Shown here piece by piece: positions 42,749 through 53,071 of a stretch of DNA of 64,000 nt. The position numbers were made by a program, and so were the translations under genes. The stretch is taken from positions 62,001 through 126,000 of the forward strand of contig NZ_PGLR01000004.1 of NCBI RefSeq assembly GCF_002803095.1, in the 5' to 3' direction. Within the stretch, counting starts at the first letter, position 1. Each line of letters begins with the position of its first letter. This DNA is from Pseudomonas sp. ZH-FAD (GTDB lineage Bacteria > Pseudomonadota > Gammaproteobacteria > Pseudomonadales > Pseudomonadaceae). The notes below the pieces were generated by a model that had not been told where the DNA came from, did no database searches, and saw only the letters and a list, made by a program, of their open reading frames with translations.

Positions 42749-43756
42749 TCAACGCTCGCGCTCGTAGCGCTCGAGGGTGTCGCGAGCGATCTGCCGACCG
42801 AGCATGATCAGCTCCGGCGCCTTGTAGAACTCGAAGAAGCGGCAGGCGCGCTTGGGTACGTTGATCAGGATGTCCGGTGGGTAGCCGGCAATCTTGTATT
42901 GCGCCAGCGAGGTCTGCATCACCTCGAAACTCTGGTTGACCAGCTCCAGCAGCGATGCCGGCCCGCTGAATTCGGCTACCCGTGAGCCGCTGGCGGATTT
43001 CGGCGCCGCCTCATCCTCCCAGGCGCGGCTCGGCGCAGCAGCCGGGCTGACGGCATCGGCGCGCTGCTGCTCCTCGGCCAGCAGCAGGGCATCGTCCTCG
43101 CTCTTGCGGCGAAAACTGGGCAGTCGCGAGCCAAGTGACGTCATCAACTGGTCGATGCGCCCCTTGAGCGCCGCCGGCCGCTCGATCACCGGCAACTGGT
43201 AGTGATTCTGGTTGGTGGCGTTGAGGTTGACCGCGATGATCAGGTCGCAGTGGCTTGACACCACCGGCACGATCGGCAGCGGGTTGAGCAGGCCGCCGTC
43301 GACCAACATGCGCTTGCCCTGCACCACCGGGGTGAACAGGCTGGGAATCGCCGCCGAGGCGCGCATGGCCTGATGCAGGCAGCCTTCCTGAAACCAGATT
43401 TCCTGCTGGTTGGTCAGGTCGGTGGCCACCGCGGTGAAGGGGATCGACAGGTCCTCGATATTGATCTCGCCGACGATGTCGTGGATGCGCCCGAACACTC
43501 GCTCGCCGCGGATGGCGCCGAGGCGGAAGCTGACGTCCAGCAGGCGCAGCACGTCCAGGTAATCCAGGCTTTCGGTCCATTCGCGGTACTCGCGCAGCTT
43601 GCCGGCGGCGAAGATGCCGCCGACCACCGCGCCCATCGAGCAGCCGGCGATGCAGCCGATTTCATAACCGCGCTCCTGCAACTCCTCGATCACACCGATG
43701 TGCGCATAGCCGCGCGCACCTCCCGAGCCCAATACCAGCGCCACTTTCTTGCTCAT
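42749..43756 (-). CDS. Patatin-like phospholipase family protein (RssA-like)
   Basis: A 335-residue patatin-fold serine hydrolase. It has the oxyanion motif [12 protein letters not shown] (about 11-22), nucleophile GCSMG (Ser about 40) and the catalytic Asp in [11 protein letters not shown] (about 151-161). A linker rich in Ala/Glu (about 220-265) separates a short C-terminal helical part. No signal peptide is visible. It could act on membrane phospholipids; the substrate is unproven. It is divergent from selD. Confidence 0.92.
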   Translation of the reverse strand: MSKKVALVLGSGGARGYAHIGVIEELQERGYEIGCIAGCSMGAVVGGIFAAGKLREYREWTESLDYLDVLRLLDVSFRLGAIRGERVFGRIHDIVGEINIEDLSIPFTAVATDLTNQQEIWFQEGCLHQAMRASAAIPSLFTPVVQGKRMLVDGGLLNPLPIVPVVSSHCDLIIAVNLNATNQNHYQLPVIERPAALKGRIDQLMTSLGSRLPSFRRKSEDDALLLAEEQQRADAVSPAAAPSRAWEDEAAPKSASGSRVAEFSGPASLLELVNQSFEVMQTSLAQYKIAGYPPDILINVPKRACRFFEFYKAPELIMLGRQIARDTLERYERER

Positions 43757-43820
43757 TGACCGATTCCCCCAGTGAAGCTTCGACCTTACTCGCGCAATTG
43801 GGCTTAGCCAAGGCAGTCTT

Positions 43821-43829
43821 TGCTAGAAT
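43821..43829 (+). promoter_or_regulatory. Extended -10 promoter of selD
   Basis: TGCTAGAAT combines a TG dinucleotide with a good -10 hexamer TAGAAT, 31 nt before the selD start, in the 104-bp gap between divergent genes. Confidence 0.5.
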
Positions 43830-43860
43830 CCGCCGCCAGTCGTCGATGCAAGAGAGAGAC

Positions 43861-44895
43861 ATGAGCGAGCCAATCCGTTTGACCCAGTACAGCCATGGCG
43901 CCGGTTGCGGCTGCAAGATTTCCCCCAAGGTGCTGGAGGTGATTCTCGCCGGCAGCGGCGCGCAGAATATCGACCCGCGCCTATGGGTAGGCAACGCCTC
44001 GCGCGACGATGCCGCGGTCTATGCCATCGACGAGGAACGCGGGGTGGTCTCGACCACCGATTTCTTCATGCCCATTGTCGACGATCCCTACGATTTCGGC
44101 CGTATCGCCGCCACCAATGCCATCAGCGACATCTACGCCATGGGCGGCGATCCGCTGATGGCCATCGCCATTCTTGGCTGGCCGGTCAATGTGCTGGCGC
44201 CGGAAGTCGCCCGCGAAGTGATCCGTGGCGGTCGCGCGGTGTGCGACGAGGCCGGCATCCCGCTGGCCGGGGGGCACTCCATCGACGCGCCCGAGCCGAT
44301 CTTCGGCCTGGCGGTCACCGGCCTGGTCGCCAAGCGCAACATGAAGCGCAACGACACCGCGACAGCCGGCTGCAAGCTTTACCTGACCAAGCCGCTGGGC
44401 ATCGGCATTCTCACCACGGCGGAGAAGAAGGCCAAGCTGCGCGATGCGGACGTTGGCCTGGCGCGTGACTGGATGTGCACCCTGAACAAGCCCGGCAGCC
44501 GCTTTGGCAAGCTCGCTGGCGTGCGGGCGATGACCGACGTCACCGGCTTCGGCCTGCTCGGCCATCTGGTGGAGATGGCCGACGGCAGCAGCCTCAGCGC
44601 GCGCGTCGAGTTCGCCAGGGTGCCGCGTCTGGACAGCGTCGAGCATTACCTCGAGCAGGGCTGCGTGCCCGGCGGTACGCTGCGCAACTTCGACAGCTAC
44701 GGCGAGAAGATCGCGCCGCTGCCGGAGCTGGCCAAGCTGCTGCTGTGCGACCCACAGACCAGCGGCGGTCTGCTTATCGCCGTGGCGCCGGAAGGCGAGG
44801 CCGAGTTCCTCGCCGTGTCCGCCGAACTGGGGCTGAGCCTGGCGCCCATCGGTGAGATGGTCGAGCGACAGCGTTACGCGGTCGAGGTGCTCTGA
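43861..44895 (+). CDS. selD: Selenide, water dikinase
   Basis: A 344-residue selenophosphate synthetase that makes the selenium donor from selenide and ATP. The N-terminal active-site segment HGAGCGCK has Cys16 and Cys18, with Cys rather than selenocysteine at the catalytic position. Then come [20 protein letters not shown] and the glycine-rich region [18 protein letters not shown] 43861 gives the standard length. Its stop overlaps the selU start (TGATG-type), so the two selenium genes form one operon. Confidence 0.97.
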   Translation: MSEPIRLTQYSHGAGCGCKISPKVLEVILAGSGAQNIDPRLWVGNASRDDAAVYAIDEERGVVSTTDFFMPIVDDPYDFGRIAATNAISDIYAMGGDPLMAIAILGWPVNVLAPEVAREVIRGGRAVCDEAGIPLAGGHSIDAPEPIFGLAVTGLVAKRNMKRNDTATAGCKLYLTKPLGIGILTTAEKKAKLRDADVGLARDWMCTLNKPGSRFGKLAGVRAMTDVTGFGLLGHLVEMADGSSLSARVEFARVPRLDSVEHYLEQGCVPGGTLRNFDSYGEKIAPLPELAKLLLCDPQTSGGLLIAVAPEGEAEFLAVSAELGLSLAPIGEMVERQRYAVEVL

Positions 44896-45995
44896 TGCGC
44901 GACGACTGCACCGACTACCGCGATCTGTTCCTGCATGACCGGGCGATGATGGATACCCGTGCACCGGTCGAATTCCATAAAGGCGCCTTCCCCGGCGTGA
45001 TCAATCTGCCACTGATGACTGACATCGAGCGGCAGAAGGTTGGCACCTGCTACAAGCAGCAAGGCCAGCAGGCTGCAATCGAGCTGGGCCATCAACTGGT
45101 CAGCGGCCAGACCAAGGCCGAGCGCATCGAGGCTTGGGCCGCCTTTGCCAAGGCCAACCCTGACGGTTACCTGTACTGCTTTCGCGGTGGCCTGCGCTCG
45201 CAGATCGTCCAGCAATGGCTGAAAAGCGAGGCGGGCATCGACTATCCACGAGTGGTCGGTGGTTACAAGGCCATGCGCACCTTCTTACTGCAAACCACCG
45301 ACGAGGCGGTACAGGCGTGCGATTTCGTGCTGGTGGGCGGGATGACCGGCACCGGCAAGACCGAGGTGATCAGCCAGCTGAGCAACAGCCTGGACCTGGA
45401 GGCGCACGCCAATCACCGAGGCTCCAGCTTCGGCAAGCGCGCCACTGGCCAGCCCGAGCAGATCGATTTCGAGAATGCTCTGGCCATCGATCTGCTCAAG
45501 CGCCGTGCCGCGGGACAGCAGCAGTTCGTGCTGGAAGATGAGGCGCGTCTGATCGGCCGCTGCTCCTTGCCATTACCGCTGTATCAGGCGATGCAGCATC
45601 ATCCCCTGGTGTGGCTGGAGGACAGTGTGGCCAACCGTGTGGAGCGGATTCTGCAGGCCTACGTGGTCGAGTTGTGTGCCGAGTTCGTTGCAGTTCAGGG
45701 CGCCGAGGCAGGCTTCACCGCGTTCGCCGCGCGCCTGCGCGAGAGCCTGGCCAATATCACCCGTCGCCTGGGTGGCGAGCGGTACCAGCGCCTGGCCGCG
45801 ATCATGGAGCAAGCGCTGCAGGAGCAGCAGGTCGATGGCCAGGTGGATACGCACCGCGGCTGGATCGAGGCTTTGCTGGTCGAGTACTACGATCCCATGT
45901 ACGTGTTCCAGCGCGAGAGCAAATCCGGGCGGATTGAATTCGCCGGGGAGCAGCTGGCTGTGGTGGAATACCTGCGTAAGCGAAACGGCGGGTGA
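44895..45995 (+). CDS. selU: tRNA 2-selenouridine synthase
   Basis: A 366-residue enzyme (also called MnmH) that converts 2-thiouridine at wobble position 34 to 2-selenouridine with selenophosphate. The N-terminal rhodanese domain has the catalytic Cys in [10 protein letters not shown] (about 96-105). The C-terminal P-loop is [11 protein letters not shown] (about 148-158). It receives selenophosphate from the adjacent selD product. No selenocysteine genes (selA, selB, selC) are in the window. Confidence 0.95.
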   Translation: MRDDCTDYRDLFLHDRAMMDTRAPVEFHKGAFPGVINLPLMTDIERQKVGTCYKQQGQQAAIELGHQLVSGQTKAERIEAWAAFAKANPDGYLYCFRGGLRSQIVQQWLKSEAGIDYPRVVGGYKAMRTFLLQTTDEAVQACDFVLVGGMTGTGKTEVISQLSNSLDLEAHANHRGSSFGKRATGQPEQIDFENALAIDLLKRRAAGQQQFVLEDEARLIGRCSLPLPLYQAMQHHPLVWLEDSVANRVERILQAYVVELCAEFVAVQGAEAGFTAFAARLRESLANITRRLGGERYQRLAAIMEQALQEQQVDGQVDTHRGWIEALLVEYYDPMYVFQRESKSGRIEFAGEQLAVVEYLRKRNGG

Positions 45996-46069
45996 GGTGG
46001 CACTTTCCTTCTGCCGTAGCGTCATAGACTGGGCCAACCCGTAGTCAATCCGTTCGAGGAGTGTGGTCG

Positions 46070-46348
46070 ATGAAACACTGGATCTGTTTACCGCTGCTTG
46101 CGGTGGTGCTCACCGGCTGCGCCGGCAAGACCGTCTACCGTGAGACCTGTGCCAATCAACTGGATGCTGCCTGGAAAGAGCTGAGCATCGCCGAGGCCGA
46201 GGGTTTCGCTGGTACGGTGAGCTATTCCAAGGCGCTTTCGCTGCTTACCGCTGCCAAGACCCAGCAGCAGTTCGAAGCCTACGAAGGCTGCACCAGCAAG
46301 GCCGAGCGTGCGCGCTTTTACATCCGTGAATCGCGAGCGGGGCGTTGA
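46070..46348 (+). CDS. Small lipoprotein
   Basis: A 92-residue lipoprotein. The signal is CLPLLAVVLTGC with lipobox LTGC (Cys about 17). The mature region is a short helical domain (DAAWKELSIAEAEGFAG, SYSKALSLLTAAKTQQQFEAYEGC) with three Cys after the lipid Cys. GAGGA (46056-46060) suits ATG 46070 and is too close to an in-frame GTG at 46061. No family is recognised. Its stop overlaps the flavin reductase start. Confidence 0.78.
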   Translation: MKHWICLPLLAVVLTGCAGKTVYRETCANQLDAAWKELSIAEAEGFAGTVSYSKALSLLTAAKTQQQFEAYEGCTSKAERARFYIRESRAGR

Positions 46349-46953
46349 TGCAGCTCGATTTCTCCGATCTGAGCCCGCTCGAGGCTTATCGCTGGTTGGC
46401 GTCCACTGTCACGCCGCGACCTATCGCCTGGGTCTCCACCCGTTCGGCCGAGGGCGTGGCCAATCTGGCGCCGTTCAGCTTCTTTCAGGTGATCAGTGAC
46501 AACCCGCCGACCTTGCTGGTCAACGTCAACACCCGCGACGATGGCAGCCTCAAGGACAGCCTGCGCAATGCCCAGGCCAGCGGCGAGCTGGCGATTCAAC
46601 TGGTCAGCTTCGCTCAGGTCGAGGCGATGAATGCCAGTGCCGCGATCCTGCCTCATGAGGTCAGCGAGTTTGCCCACTGCGCCATTGCCAGCCAGCCGTG
46701 CGAGCGCATCGACGTGCCGCGAGTCGTCGGCGCCGCGGTGACCTTCGAATGCCGTGTGACGCAAATCCAGCCCTATCCGGCGCAGCAACCCAATTGTCAT
46801 CTGATCTTCGCCGAAGTGTTGCTGGCGCATATCGATGACGCAGTGCTCAACGAGCAGGGGCGCATCGACCCGCTCAAACTCGATCTGGTGGGTCGCCTCG
46901 GTGGCAGTGCCTATTGCCGCACACGGGATCTTTTCCAGATGCGGCGGCCCTGA
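46348..46953 (+). CDS. Flavin reductase family protein
   Basis: A 201-residue FMN-binding split-barrel protein. The flavin-binding signature is TPRPIAWVSTRSAEGVANLA (about 23-42) with SFFQVISDNPPTLLV after it. Homologues reduce FMN or serve as partners of monooxygenases. The physiological partner is not visible. ATG 46348 overlaps the lipoprotein stop (TGATG). Confidence 0.9.
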   Translation: MQLDFSDLSPLEAYRWLASTVTPRPIAWVSTRSAEGVANLAPFSFFQVISDNPPTLLVNVNTRDDGSLKDSLRNAQASGELAIQLVSFAQVEAMNASAAILPHEVSEFAHCAIASQPCERIDVPRVVGAAVTFECRVTQIQPYPAQQPNCHLIFAEVLLAHIDDAVLNEQGRIDPLKLDLVGRLGGSAYCRTRDLFQMRRP

Positions 46954-47079
46954 ACCCGTTCTGAAAACGACGTCCAGTTAACTCTCCCGGCCATCTTGCT
47001 GTCTGCTGGCTTGTCGCCAGTAGCGCTGCGCTCCTATGTTCCAGAATTCGGGGCTAGCTGCAGTAGGCAGGGGGATGTC

Positions 47080-49047
47080 ATGGGTGGCTCATTGAGCAAG
47101 CGGCTGGCCAGTCTGAGCACGGCCAGCAAGTTGATGCTGGGTTTTGCTCTGGTATTGATTCTGACCGCTTTGGTGGCTGTTACCGGTTTGCTGGCGTTGC
47201 GTGAGGTCAGTGCTGGCGCCGAGCTGCAACAGCGCATGAGCGCGCTGGGCGAGCAGGCGCTGCGTATGCGTCAGAGTGAGCAGGCGTTTGCGTTGAGTGG
47301 TGACAGCCAGCACGCCGAGCGCCTGGCCGAACAGGCTGAGGGCATTTTGCAGACCGGACAGGCACTGCAAAGTGAGCTCGATAGCAACACGGCCGCGATT
47401 CTGGCGCAGGTCGAGCCCGCACTGGCCGACTACCGCAGCGCCTTTGCCCGCTACGTTGAGCTCACCGACAACATGCAGCTGTCCTTGCAAGCCGCCGACT
47501 GGCTGGTGGTCAGCGCGGCCAACAGTCTGGATCTGCTGCAGGAAGGGCTGGCCGAAGACGGCGTCGACCTACTCAAGAGCTCCCAAGGCGAGCAGGGCGG
47601 TGATTCTGTCCTGCAGGCCGGCAAGGTCGGCAAGATTCATCAGCTGCTGTTGCAGGCGTTGGATCAGGCACGCCAGCGCCTGGAGGCAAGTCGGCGCAGC
47701 GATAGCAGTGAGCAGGCGGACATTGCCCAGGCAGGCGAGGCGCAAGCCCTGGCTGCCGAGTTGCGCGATGCGCTGGACGATCCCGGCTATGCTGCGGTGC
47801 TCGGCGAGGTGGTGGTCAACGTCGACTCCTTCAATGAGCGCCTGAAGGACTACGCCACCCAGCTGCAGCAACAAAAACAGGTATACGGGCAACTGGTCGC
47901 TCAGGTCGAACAGTTGCTGCAGCGGGTCGAGCTGGCCCTGGACACGCAACGCCAGGCCATGCATGCCGAGCGTCAGGCCAGCAGCGGTCTGATCATCCTG
48001 GCAGCGGCCCTGGCGCTGTTGTTCGGTCTTGGCGCGGCGATCATGATCAGCCTGGCCATCGTGCGTCCGCTCAAGCGCGTGATCGGCCTCGCCGAATCCA
48101 TTGCCAGTGGCGACCTCAGCGTACGCATCGAACAGGATCGGCGCGATGAAATCGGTCAACTGCTGGCTGCCATGCAAGGGATGTCCGCCAACCTGCGCGA
48201 TATGGTCGGCCGCCTGCAGGGTGGTGTGGCGCAGATTTCCAGCTCCGCCCAGACCCTCTCGACAACTGCCGAGCAGACGCGCCAGGGCGTCAATGGTCAG
48301 AAGCTGGAGACCGATCAGGTTGCCACCGCCATGAGCCAGATGACGGCCACGGTGCATGAGGTGGCACGCAATGCCGAGGCCGCAGCTGCTTCCACCGAAC
48401 AGGCTGACCAGCGTGTCGGTGCCGGTAGCCAGGTGGTGCGCCAGACCCTGCAGCGCATCGAACAATTGGCTCGCGCCATGGACGCCACTACCGAGAGCAT
48501 TCAGCGCCTGAGCCAGGACACTCAGCGTATCGATGCCGTACTCGACGTGATCAAGAGCGTGGCCGAGCAGACCAACCTGCTGGCGCTCAACGCGGCTATC
48601 GAAGCGGCGCGCGCCGGAGAACAGGGGCGTGGTTTTGCGGTGGTCGCCGATGAGGTGCGGGCCTTGGCAAAACGCACTCAGCAATCCACGGCGGAAATCG
48701 AGTCGCTGATCGTGGCCTTGCGCGAGGGTAGCCGCCGCGCCGTGACGGACATGGAGCAGAGCGCCAGCCTGGTGAACCTCACGGTTGGTGACGCCAACCA
48801 GACCGAAGGCGCCCTGGCGGCCATTGCCGAGGCGGTGAGCCTGATCTCGGAGATGAATCAGCAGATCGCTGCCGCGGCCGAGCAGCAGACCGCCGTGGCC
48901 GAGGAAATCAACCGCAGCGTCACCTCGATCCGCGATATTGCCGATCAGTCAGCCACGGCCATGGACGAAACCGCCGCCTCGAGCATCCAGCTGGCTGAGC
49001 TGGGGCGTGAGCTGCAGGGTATGGCGGGGCACTTTCGCCTGACATAG
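47080..49047 (+). CDS. Methyl-accepting chemotaxis protein, helical bimodular (HBM) sensor
   Basis: A 655-residue chemoreceptor. TM1 is at about 18-40. A long all-helical periplasmic region of about 265 residues fits an HBM domain ([40 protein letters not shown]). TM2 is at about 308-330; then HAMP and a signalling domain with [23 protein letters not shown] receptors such as McpS bind TCA intermediates or other acids. ATG 47080 follows AGGGGG. Position after selU resembles PA1646 of PAO1 (recollection). Confidence 0.9.
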   Translation: MGGSLSKRLASLSTASKLMLGFALVLILTALVAVTGLLALREVSAGAELQQRMSALGEQALRMRQSEQAFALSGDSQHAERLAEQAEGILQTGQALQSELDSNTAAILAQVEPALADYRSAFARYVELTDNMQLSLQAADWLVVSAANSLDLLQEGLAEDGVDLLKSSQGEQGGDSVLQAGKVGKIHQLLLQALDQARQRLEASRRSDSSEQADIAQAGEAQALAAELRDALDDPGYAAVLGEVVVNVDSFNERLKDYATQLQQQKQVYGQLVAQVEQLLQRVELALDTQRQAMHAERQASSGLIILAAALALLFGLGAAIMISLAIVRPLKRVIGLAESIASGDLSVRIEQDRRDEIGQLLAAMQGMSANLRDMVGRLQGGVAQISSSAQTLSTTAEQTRQGVNGQKLETDQVATAMSQMTATVHEVARNAEAAAASTEQADQRVGAGSQVVRQTLQRIEQLARAMDATTESIQRLSQDTQRIDAVLDVIKSVAEQTNLLALNAAIEAARAGEQGRGFAVVADEVRALAKRTQQSTAEIESLIVALREGSRRAVTDMEQSASLVNLTVGDANQTEGALAAIAEAVSLISEMNQQIAAAAEQQTAVAEEINRSVTSIRDIADQSATAMDETAASSIQLAELGRELQGMAGHFRLT

Positions 49048-49079
49048 CGTCTGCCCTCACAGTTTCGTGAGCAAACTTT

Positions 49080-49093
49080 GCATAGCGCTATGC
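49080..49093. promoter_or_regulatory. 14-bp perfect palindrome upstream of the moxR-tgpA operon
   Basis: GCATAGCGCTATGC reads the same on both strands and lies between the chemoreceptor stop and the moxR RBS. It could be an operator or a small hairpin. Confidence 0.4.
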
Positions 49094-49142
49094 CACGCCC
49101 CGGCGCCCCAGTAGCATCGACGTTCTGCATAAGGAGCGAATG

Positions 49143-50060
49143 ATGCGAAGCAAACTGGATACCTGTCTCGACTCGGTCAATCAGGTGTTGCTGGGCAAAG
49201 AGGCGCAGGTACGCCTGGCGCTGACCTGCCTGCTGGCGCGCGGTCACCTGTTGATCGAAGACCTGCCGGGCATGGGCAAGACGACCCTCAGTCATGCCCT
49301 GGCACGGGTGCTGGGGCTGAGCTTTCAGCGCATCCAGTTCACCTCCGACCTGTTGCCGGGCGACATTCTTGGCACCTCGGTGTTCGACAAGGACAGCGGG
49401 CAGTTCGTCTTTCATCCCGGGCCGATCTTCGCCGAGCTGGTGCTGGCCGATGAAATCAACCGCGCCACGCCGAAGAGTCAGAGTGCGCTGCTCGAAGCCA
49501 TGGAAGAAGGCCAGGTGACCATCGAGGGCGCGACGCGGCCGCTGCCCGAGCCATTTTTCGTCATCGCCACGCAGAACCCGGTCAGCAGTGGCGGCACCTT
49601 CGCCTTGCCCGAATCCCAGCTCGATCGTTTTCTCATGCGCCTGTCGCTGGGCTATCCGGCGCAAGCTGCGGAGCGTGCATTGCTGCTGGGCGATGCCCGG
49701 CGCGATCTGTTGCCGCGCATGGAATCCATTCTCGACCATGCCGAACTGGCCCGCCTGCAGGCGCAAGTGCCCAAGGTACGTGCCAGCGATGCGCTGATCG
49801 ACTATGTGCTGCGCCTGGTCGAGGCGACGCGCAGTCAACCGCAGTTCGCCTGGGGCTTGTCGCCGCGTGCCAGTCTGGCATTGCTGGCCGCTGCACGGGC
49901 CTGGGCCTTGCTGGCCGAGCGTGATTACGTCATTCCCGAAGATGTGCAAGCGGTACTGCCATCAGTGGTGGGGCATCGTCTGCGCGAGCGCGCCGACCCC
50001 ACCGGTCATGGTGGCGGCACTCTGGTGCAATGGCTGCTGCGCGAAGTGCCGGCGCTCTGA
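49143..50060 (+). CDS. MoxR family AAA+ ATPase
   Basis: A 305-residue AAA+ ATPase. Walker A is LPGMGKTTLSHALA (about 41-54), Walker B is LVLADEINRATPKSQ and sensor 1 is FFVIATQNPV. MoxR ATPases act as chaperones for metal insertion or assembly of envelope complexes. AAGGAG (49131-49136) supports ATG 49143; an adjacent ATG at 49140 is also possible. It forms an operon with a DUF58 and a transglutaminase gene (overlap TGATG), equivalent to PA2875-PA2873 of PAO1 (recollection). Confidence 0.92.
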   Translation: MRSKLDTCLDSVNQVLLGKEAQVRLALTCLLARGHLLIEDLPGMGKTTLSHALARVLGLSFQRIQFTSDLLPGDILGTSVFDKDSGQFVFHPGPIFAELVLADEINRATPKSQSALLEAMEEGQVTIEGATRPLPEPFFVIATQNPVSSGGTFALPESQLDRFLMRLSLGYPAQAAERALLLGDARRDLLPRMESILDHAELARLQAQVPKVRASDALIDYVLRLVEATRSQPQFAWGLSPRASLALLAAARAWALLAERDYVIPEDVQAVLPSVVGHRLRERADPTGHGGGTLVQWLLREVPAL

Positions 50061-51016
50061 TGCGTGCAGCGCTGAAGCCGCTCTGGCGGCGCTGGTTGGC
50101 CAGGCGTATTCCGCCAGCGGCCAGTGTGCGCCTGAATCAGCGGCGCATTTTCATTCTACCCAGCCGAGTGGGGGCGGTTTTTGCCGTGGCCCTGCTGCTG
50201 ATGCTGCTGGTGGGCATCAATTACCAGAACAGCCTGGCCTATGGCCTGACCTTCCTGCTGGTATCGGTGTTTGTCGTCACCATCCTGCATACCTACCGCA
50301 ACCTGGCCGGGTTGGTGCTCAAGGCCGGTGGTGGTGGTGCGGTATTCGTCGGTGAGCATGCGCGTTTTCGCGTGCGCCTGGAGAGCCCTGAGCGTGAGCG
50401 CCAGGCCGTGGCGCTGGGCTGGCCACCATCTGATCTGGTGGTGCGCGACGTACCGAGCCAGGGGCAGACCGAGGTGGATCTGAGCCAGCCAGCCGTGCGA
50501 CGTGGTTGGCTGCGACCCGAGCGTCTACGGGTGGAAAGCCGTTTTCCATTGGGCTTGCTGGTGGCCTGGAGCTGGGTCGATCTGGATCAGGCGGTGCTGG
50601 TCTACCCGCGTCCACTGGAAGGGGAGCTGCCGTTGTCGGCGGGCCTGGGCGACGAGGAGGAGGAAGAGGGCATGCGTGCCCGTGGCCAGGGCGCCGATGA
50701 TTTCCAGGGCCTGCGCGAGTATCAACCAGGCGACTCGAAACGGCGCCTGGACTGGAAGGCCTATTCACGTGGACAGGGCCTGCTGGTCAAGGATTTCGCC
50801 ATGCTCAGCGGCCGCGATCTATGGCTGGACTTCGACAGCCTGGGTGGCGACAGCGAAATGCGTTTGTCGCTGCTCTGTCACTGGGTGCTGCAATTTACCG
50901 AGCGGCAACAGGTGTTCGGTTTGCAATTGCCTGGGCAGGTAATCGCCCCGGATTATGGTGAGGGTCATCGCGATGCCTGCCTGCGCGCCCTGGCGTTGTT
51001 CGGAGCACGCGCATGA
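50060..51016 (+). CDS. DUF58 domain-containing membrane protein
   Basis: A 318-residue protein with two N-terminal membrane helices (about 40-80, VGAVFAVALLLMLLVGIN and LTFLLVSVFVVTIL). A DUF58 domain (about 200-300) carries the conserved REYQPGDSKRRLDWKAYSR segment, a VWA-like metal-dependent adhesion relative. DUF58 proteins are regular partners of MoxR ATPases. It overlaps both neighbours by a few bases, indicating translational coupling. Confidence 0.9.
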   Translation: MRAALKPLWRRWLARRIPPAASVRLNQRRIFILPSRVGAVFAVALLLMLLVGINYQNSLAYGLTFLLVSVFVVTILHTYRNLAGLVLKAGGGGAVFVGEHARFRVRLESPERERQAVALGWPPSDLVVRDVPSQGQTEVDLSQPAVRRGWLRPERLRVESRFPLGLLVAWSWVDLDQAVLVYPRPLEGELPLSAGLGDEEEEEGMRARGQGADDFQGLREYQPGDSKRRLDWKAYSRGQGLLVKDFAMLSGRDLWLDFDSLGGDSEMRLSLLCHWVLQFTERQQVFGLQLPGQVIAPDYGEGHRDACLRALALFGARA

Positions 51017-52998
51017 GCAGCCTGCCGGGTATCCCGAGGATCGCCCTGACCTGGTTGCTGGTCGCCCAGGTGCTGGTGATCGTGCCGCACCTGGTGCATC
51101 TGCCGCTGTGGATGATCGCGCTATGGCTGGGCGCTGCCGGTTGGCGCGTGCAGATCTTCCGCATGCGGGCGCGCTATCCCAATGGCTGGGCCAAGGGCGG
51201 TCTGGTGCTGCTGGTACTGGCGGGCATCCTGCTTTCGCGCGGCACGCTGGTGGGGCTGGATGCCGCGTCGGTGCTGCTGATCGCCACCTTCACTCTCAAG
51301 CTGCTGGAGATGCGCACGCGGCGTGATGCGCTGGTGCTGATCTTCCTCGGTTTCTTCTGCGTGGTGACCGCCTATCTGTTCGAGGACGGCATTCTTGCCG
51401 CGCTCTACAGTCTGCTGCCGGTCACGGCGCTGCTGACCGCCTTGGTCGGCCTGCAGCACAGTGGTTTTGCCGAACGCCCTTGGCCGCCCCTGCGCCTGGC
51501 AGGTGGCCTGGTGCTGCAAGCGGTGCCGCTGATGCTTCTGCTGTTCGTGTTCTTTCCGCGCATGGGGCCGTTGTGGTCGCTGCCATTGCCCAGCGACAAG
51601 GGCGTCACTGGCCTGTCGGACAGCATGGAGCCGGCTGATATCGCCGAACTCAGTCGCTCCTCGGCACTGGCCTTTCGCGCCAGTTTCGAGGGTGAAGCGC
51701 CGCCCAGAGGGCAGCTGTACTGGCGTGCTCTGACGCTGGAGCGCTTCGATGGCAGGCGCTGGTCGCAGTCCGGTTACGCTGATGTTCCGGTGGCTCCGCA
51801 GTGGAGCAAGGCCGGCGAGCCGCTCGATTACAGCATCATCATGCAGCCCAGCGGCAAGCGCTGGCTGTACGCCCTGGATGTCGGCGAGATGGCGCAGGAC
51901 AGCGGGCGGATGATGAACGACTTCCGTTGGCAGAGACTGCGTCCGGTGGATCGGCCGCTGTTGTACCAGGTGCGCTCCTGGCCAGAGGCCGTGCGGGAGG
52001 CGCAGGCCGAACCGCCAGGTATTCGTCAGGCGCTGCAATTGCCGCAGCAGGGCGATCCGCGCAGTCGCGCCTGGGCGGCTGAGCTGAAGGCGCAGTATCC
52101 GCAGAGCGACGCATTGGTGGCGGCAGTGCTGCAGCATTTCAACCGTGAACCCTATGTGTACACACTGCGCCCGCAGCCTCTGGGCAGCGACAGCATCGAC
52201 GATTTCCTGTTCAACACCCGACGTGGTTTTTGCGCGCACTATGCCGGCGCCATGACCTTCGTGCTGCGTGCCGCGGGTATTCCCGCGCGAGTGGTAGCCG
52301 GTTATCAGGGCGGCGAGCTCAATCCCAATGGCAACTACATCCAGGTACGTCAGTTCGACGCCCATGCCTGGGTCGAGTACTGGCAGCCGGGCCGTGGCTG
52401 GCGCAGCGTAGATCCGACTTTTCAGGTAGCGCCGGAGCGTATCGAACAAGGGCTGGAAGAGGCCTTGGCCGAAGAGGATGGTTTTCTCGACGATCAACCC
52501 TTCTCGCCACTGCGCTACCGCGAGCTGGCCTGGCTCAATCAGTTGCGCATGAGTTGGGAAAATCTCAATTACGGTTGGCAGCGCTGGGTACTGGGGTACC
52601 AGGGCGAGCAGCAGCTGAAACTGCTGCAGAACTGGTTCGGCAGCCTCGATTGGCAGCGTCTGGCGCTCGTTCTGGTGGGCACTGGAGCGCTTGTGATTGG
52701 CCTGCTGGCGCTGTGGTTGCTCAAGCCCTGGCAGCAACGGCCTGATTCGCAACGCCAGGCGTTTCGCAAGTTCGAGCGGCTGCTGGCGCGCCATGACGTG
52801 CGTCGAGAAGCGGGTGAGGGCGCACGCTCCTTCGCGTCGCGTGCTGCGCAGCAGTTGCCTGAGCAGGCGGCGCAGATCGAGACATTTGCCCGTTGTTTCG
52901 AGCAGCAGCGTTATGCCGGTGGGCCAGCTTCGCGTGATGCCCTGCGGCAGGCATTGAGTGATTTGCGCAGAGCATTACCCTGGCGCCTGTCGCGTTAG
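51013..52998 (+). CDS. tgpA: TgpA-type transmembrane transglutaminase (DUF3488)
   Basis: A 661-residue protein. An N-terminal membrane part of about five to six helices (1-170, DUF3488) precedes a periplasmic transglutaminase core with the triad in FNTRRGFCAHYAGAMTFVLR (Cys about 404), QFDAHAWVEYW (His about 447) and SVDPT (Asp about 464). One more helix is at about 552-572, followed by a cytosolic tail. In P. aeruginosa the homologous periplasmic TgpA is essential (recollection). Acyl donor and acceptor are unknown. It is the last gene of the moxR-DUF58-tgpA operon. Confidence 0.93.
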   Translation: MSSLPGIPRIALTWLLVAQVLVIVPHLVHLPLWMIALWLGAAGWRVQIFRMRARYPNGWAKGGLVLLVLAGILLSRGTLVGLDAASVLLIATFTLKLLEMRTRRDALVLIFLGFFCVVTAYLFEDGILAALYSLLPVTALLTALVGLQHSGFAERPWPPLRLAGGLVLQAVPLMLLLFVFFPRMGPLWSLPLPSDKGVTGLSDSMEPADIAELSRSSALAFRASFEGEAPPRGQLYWRALTLERFDGRRWSQSGYADVPVAPQWSKAGEPLDYSIIMQPSGKRWLYALDVGEMAQDSGRMMNDFRWQRLRPVDRPLLYQVRSWPEAVREAQAEPPGIRQALQLPQQGDPRSRAWAAELKAQYPQSDALVAAVLQHFNREPYVYTLRPQPLGSDSIDDFLFNTRRGFCAHYAGAMTFVLRAAGIPARVVAGYQGGELNPNGNYIQVRQFDAHAWVEYWQPGRGWRSVDPTFQVAPERIEQGLEEALAEEDGFLDDQPFSPLRYRELAWLNQLRMSWENLNYGWQRWVLGYQGEQQLKLLQNWFGSLDWQRLALVLVGTGALVIGLLALWLLKPWQQRPDSQRQAFRKFERLLARHDVRREAGEGARSFASRAAQQLPEQAAQIETFARCFEQQRYAGGPASRDALRQALSDLRRALPWRLSR

Positions 52999-53071
52999 CG
53001 ACCATTGGTCACTTGTTTGAGTGGGGGGCCGGGTTGTTAGCTTGGCGCATCGTCGTTTGGGAGGATCGAGC

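Noticed and set aside
43861..44895. Selenocysteine in SelD
   Set aside because: The active-site codons are Cys (HGAGCGCK) and there is no in-frame TGA before the end.
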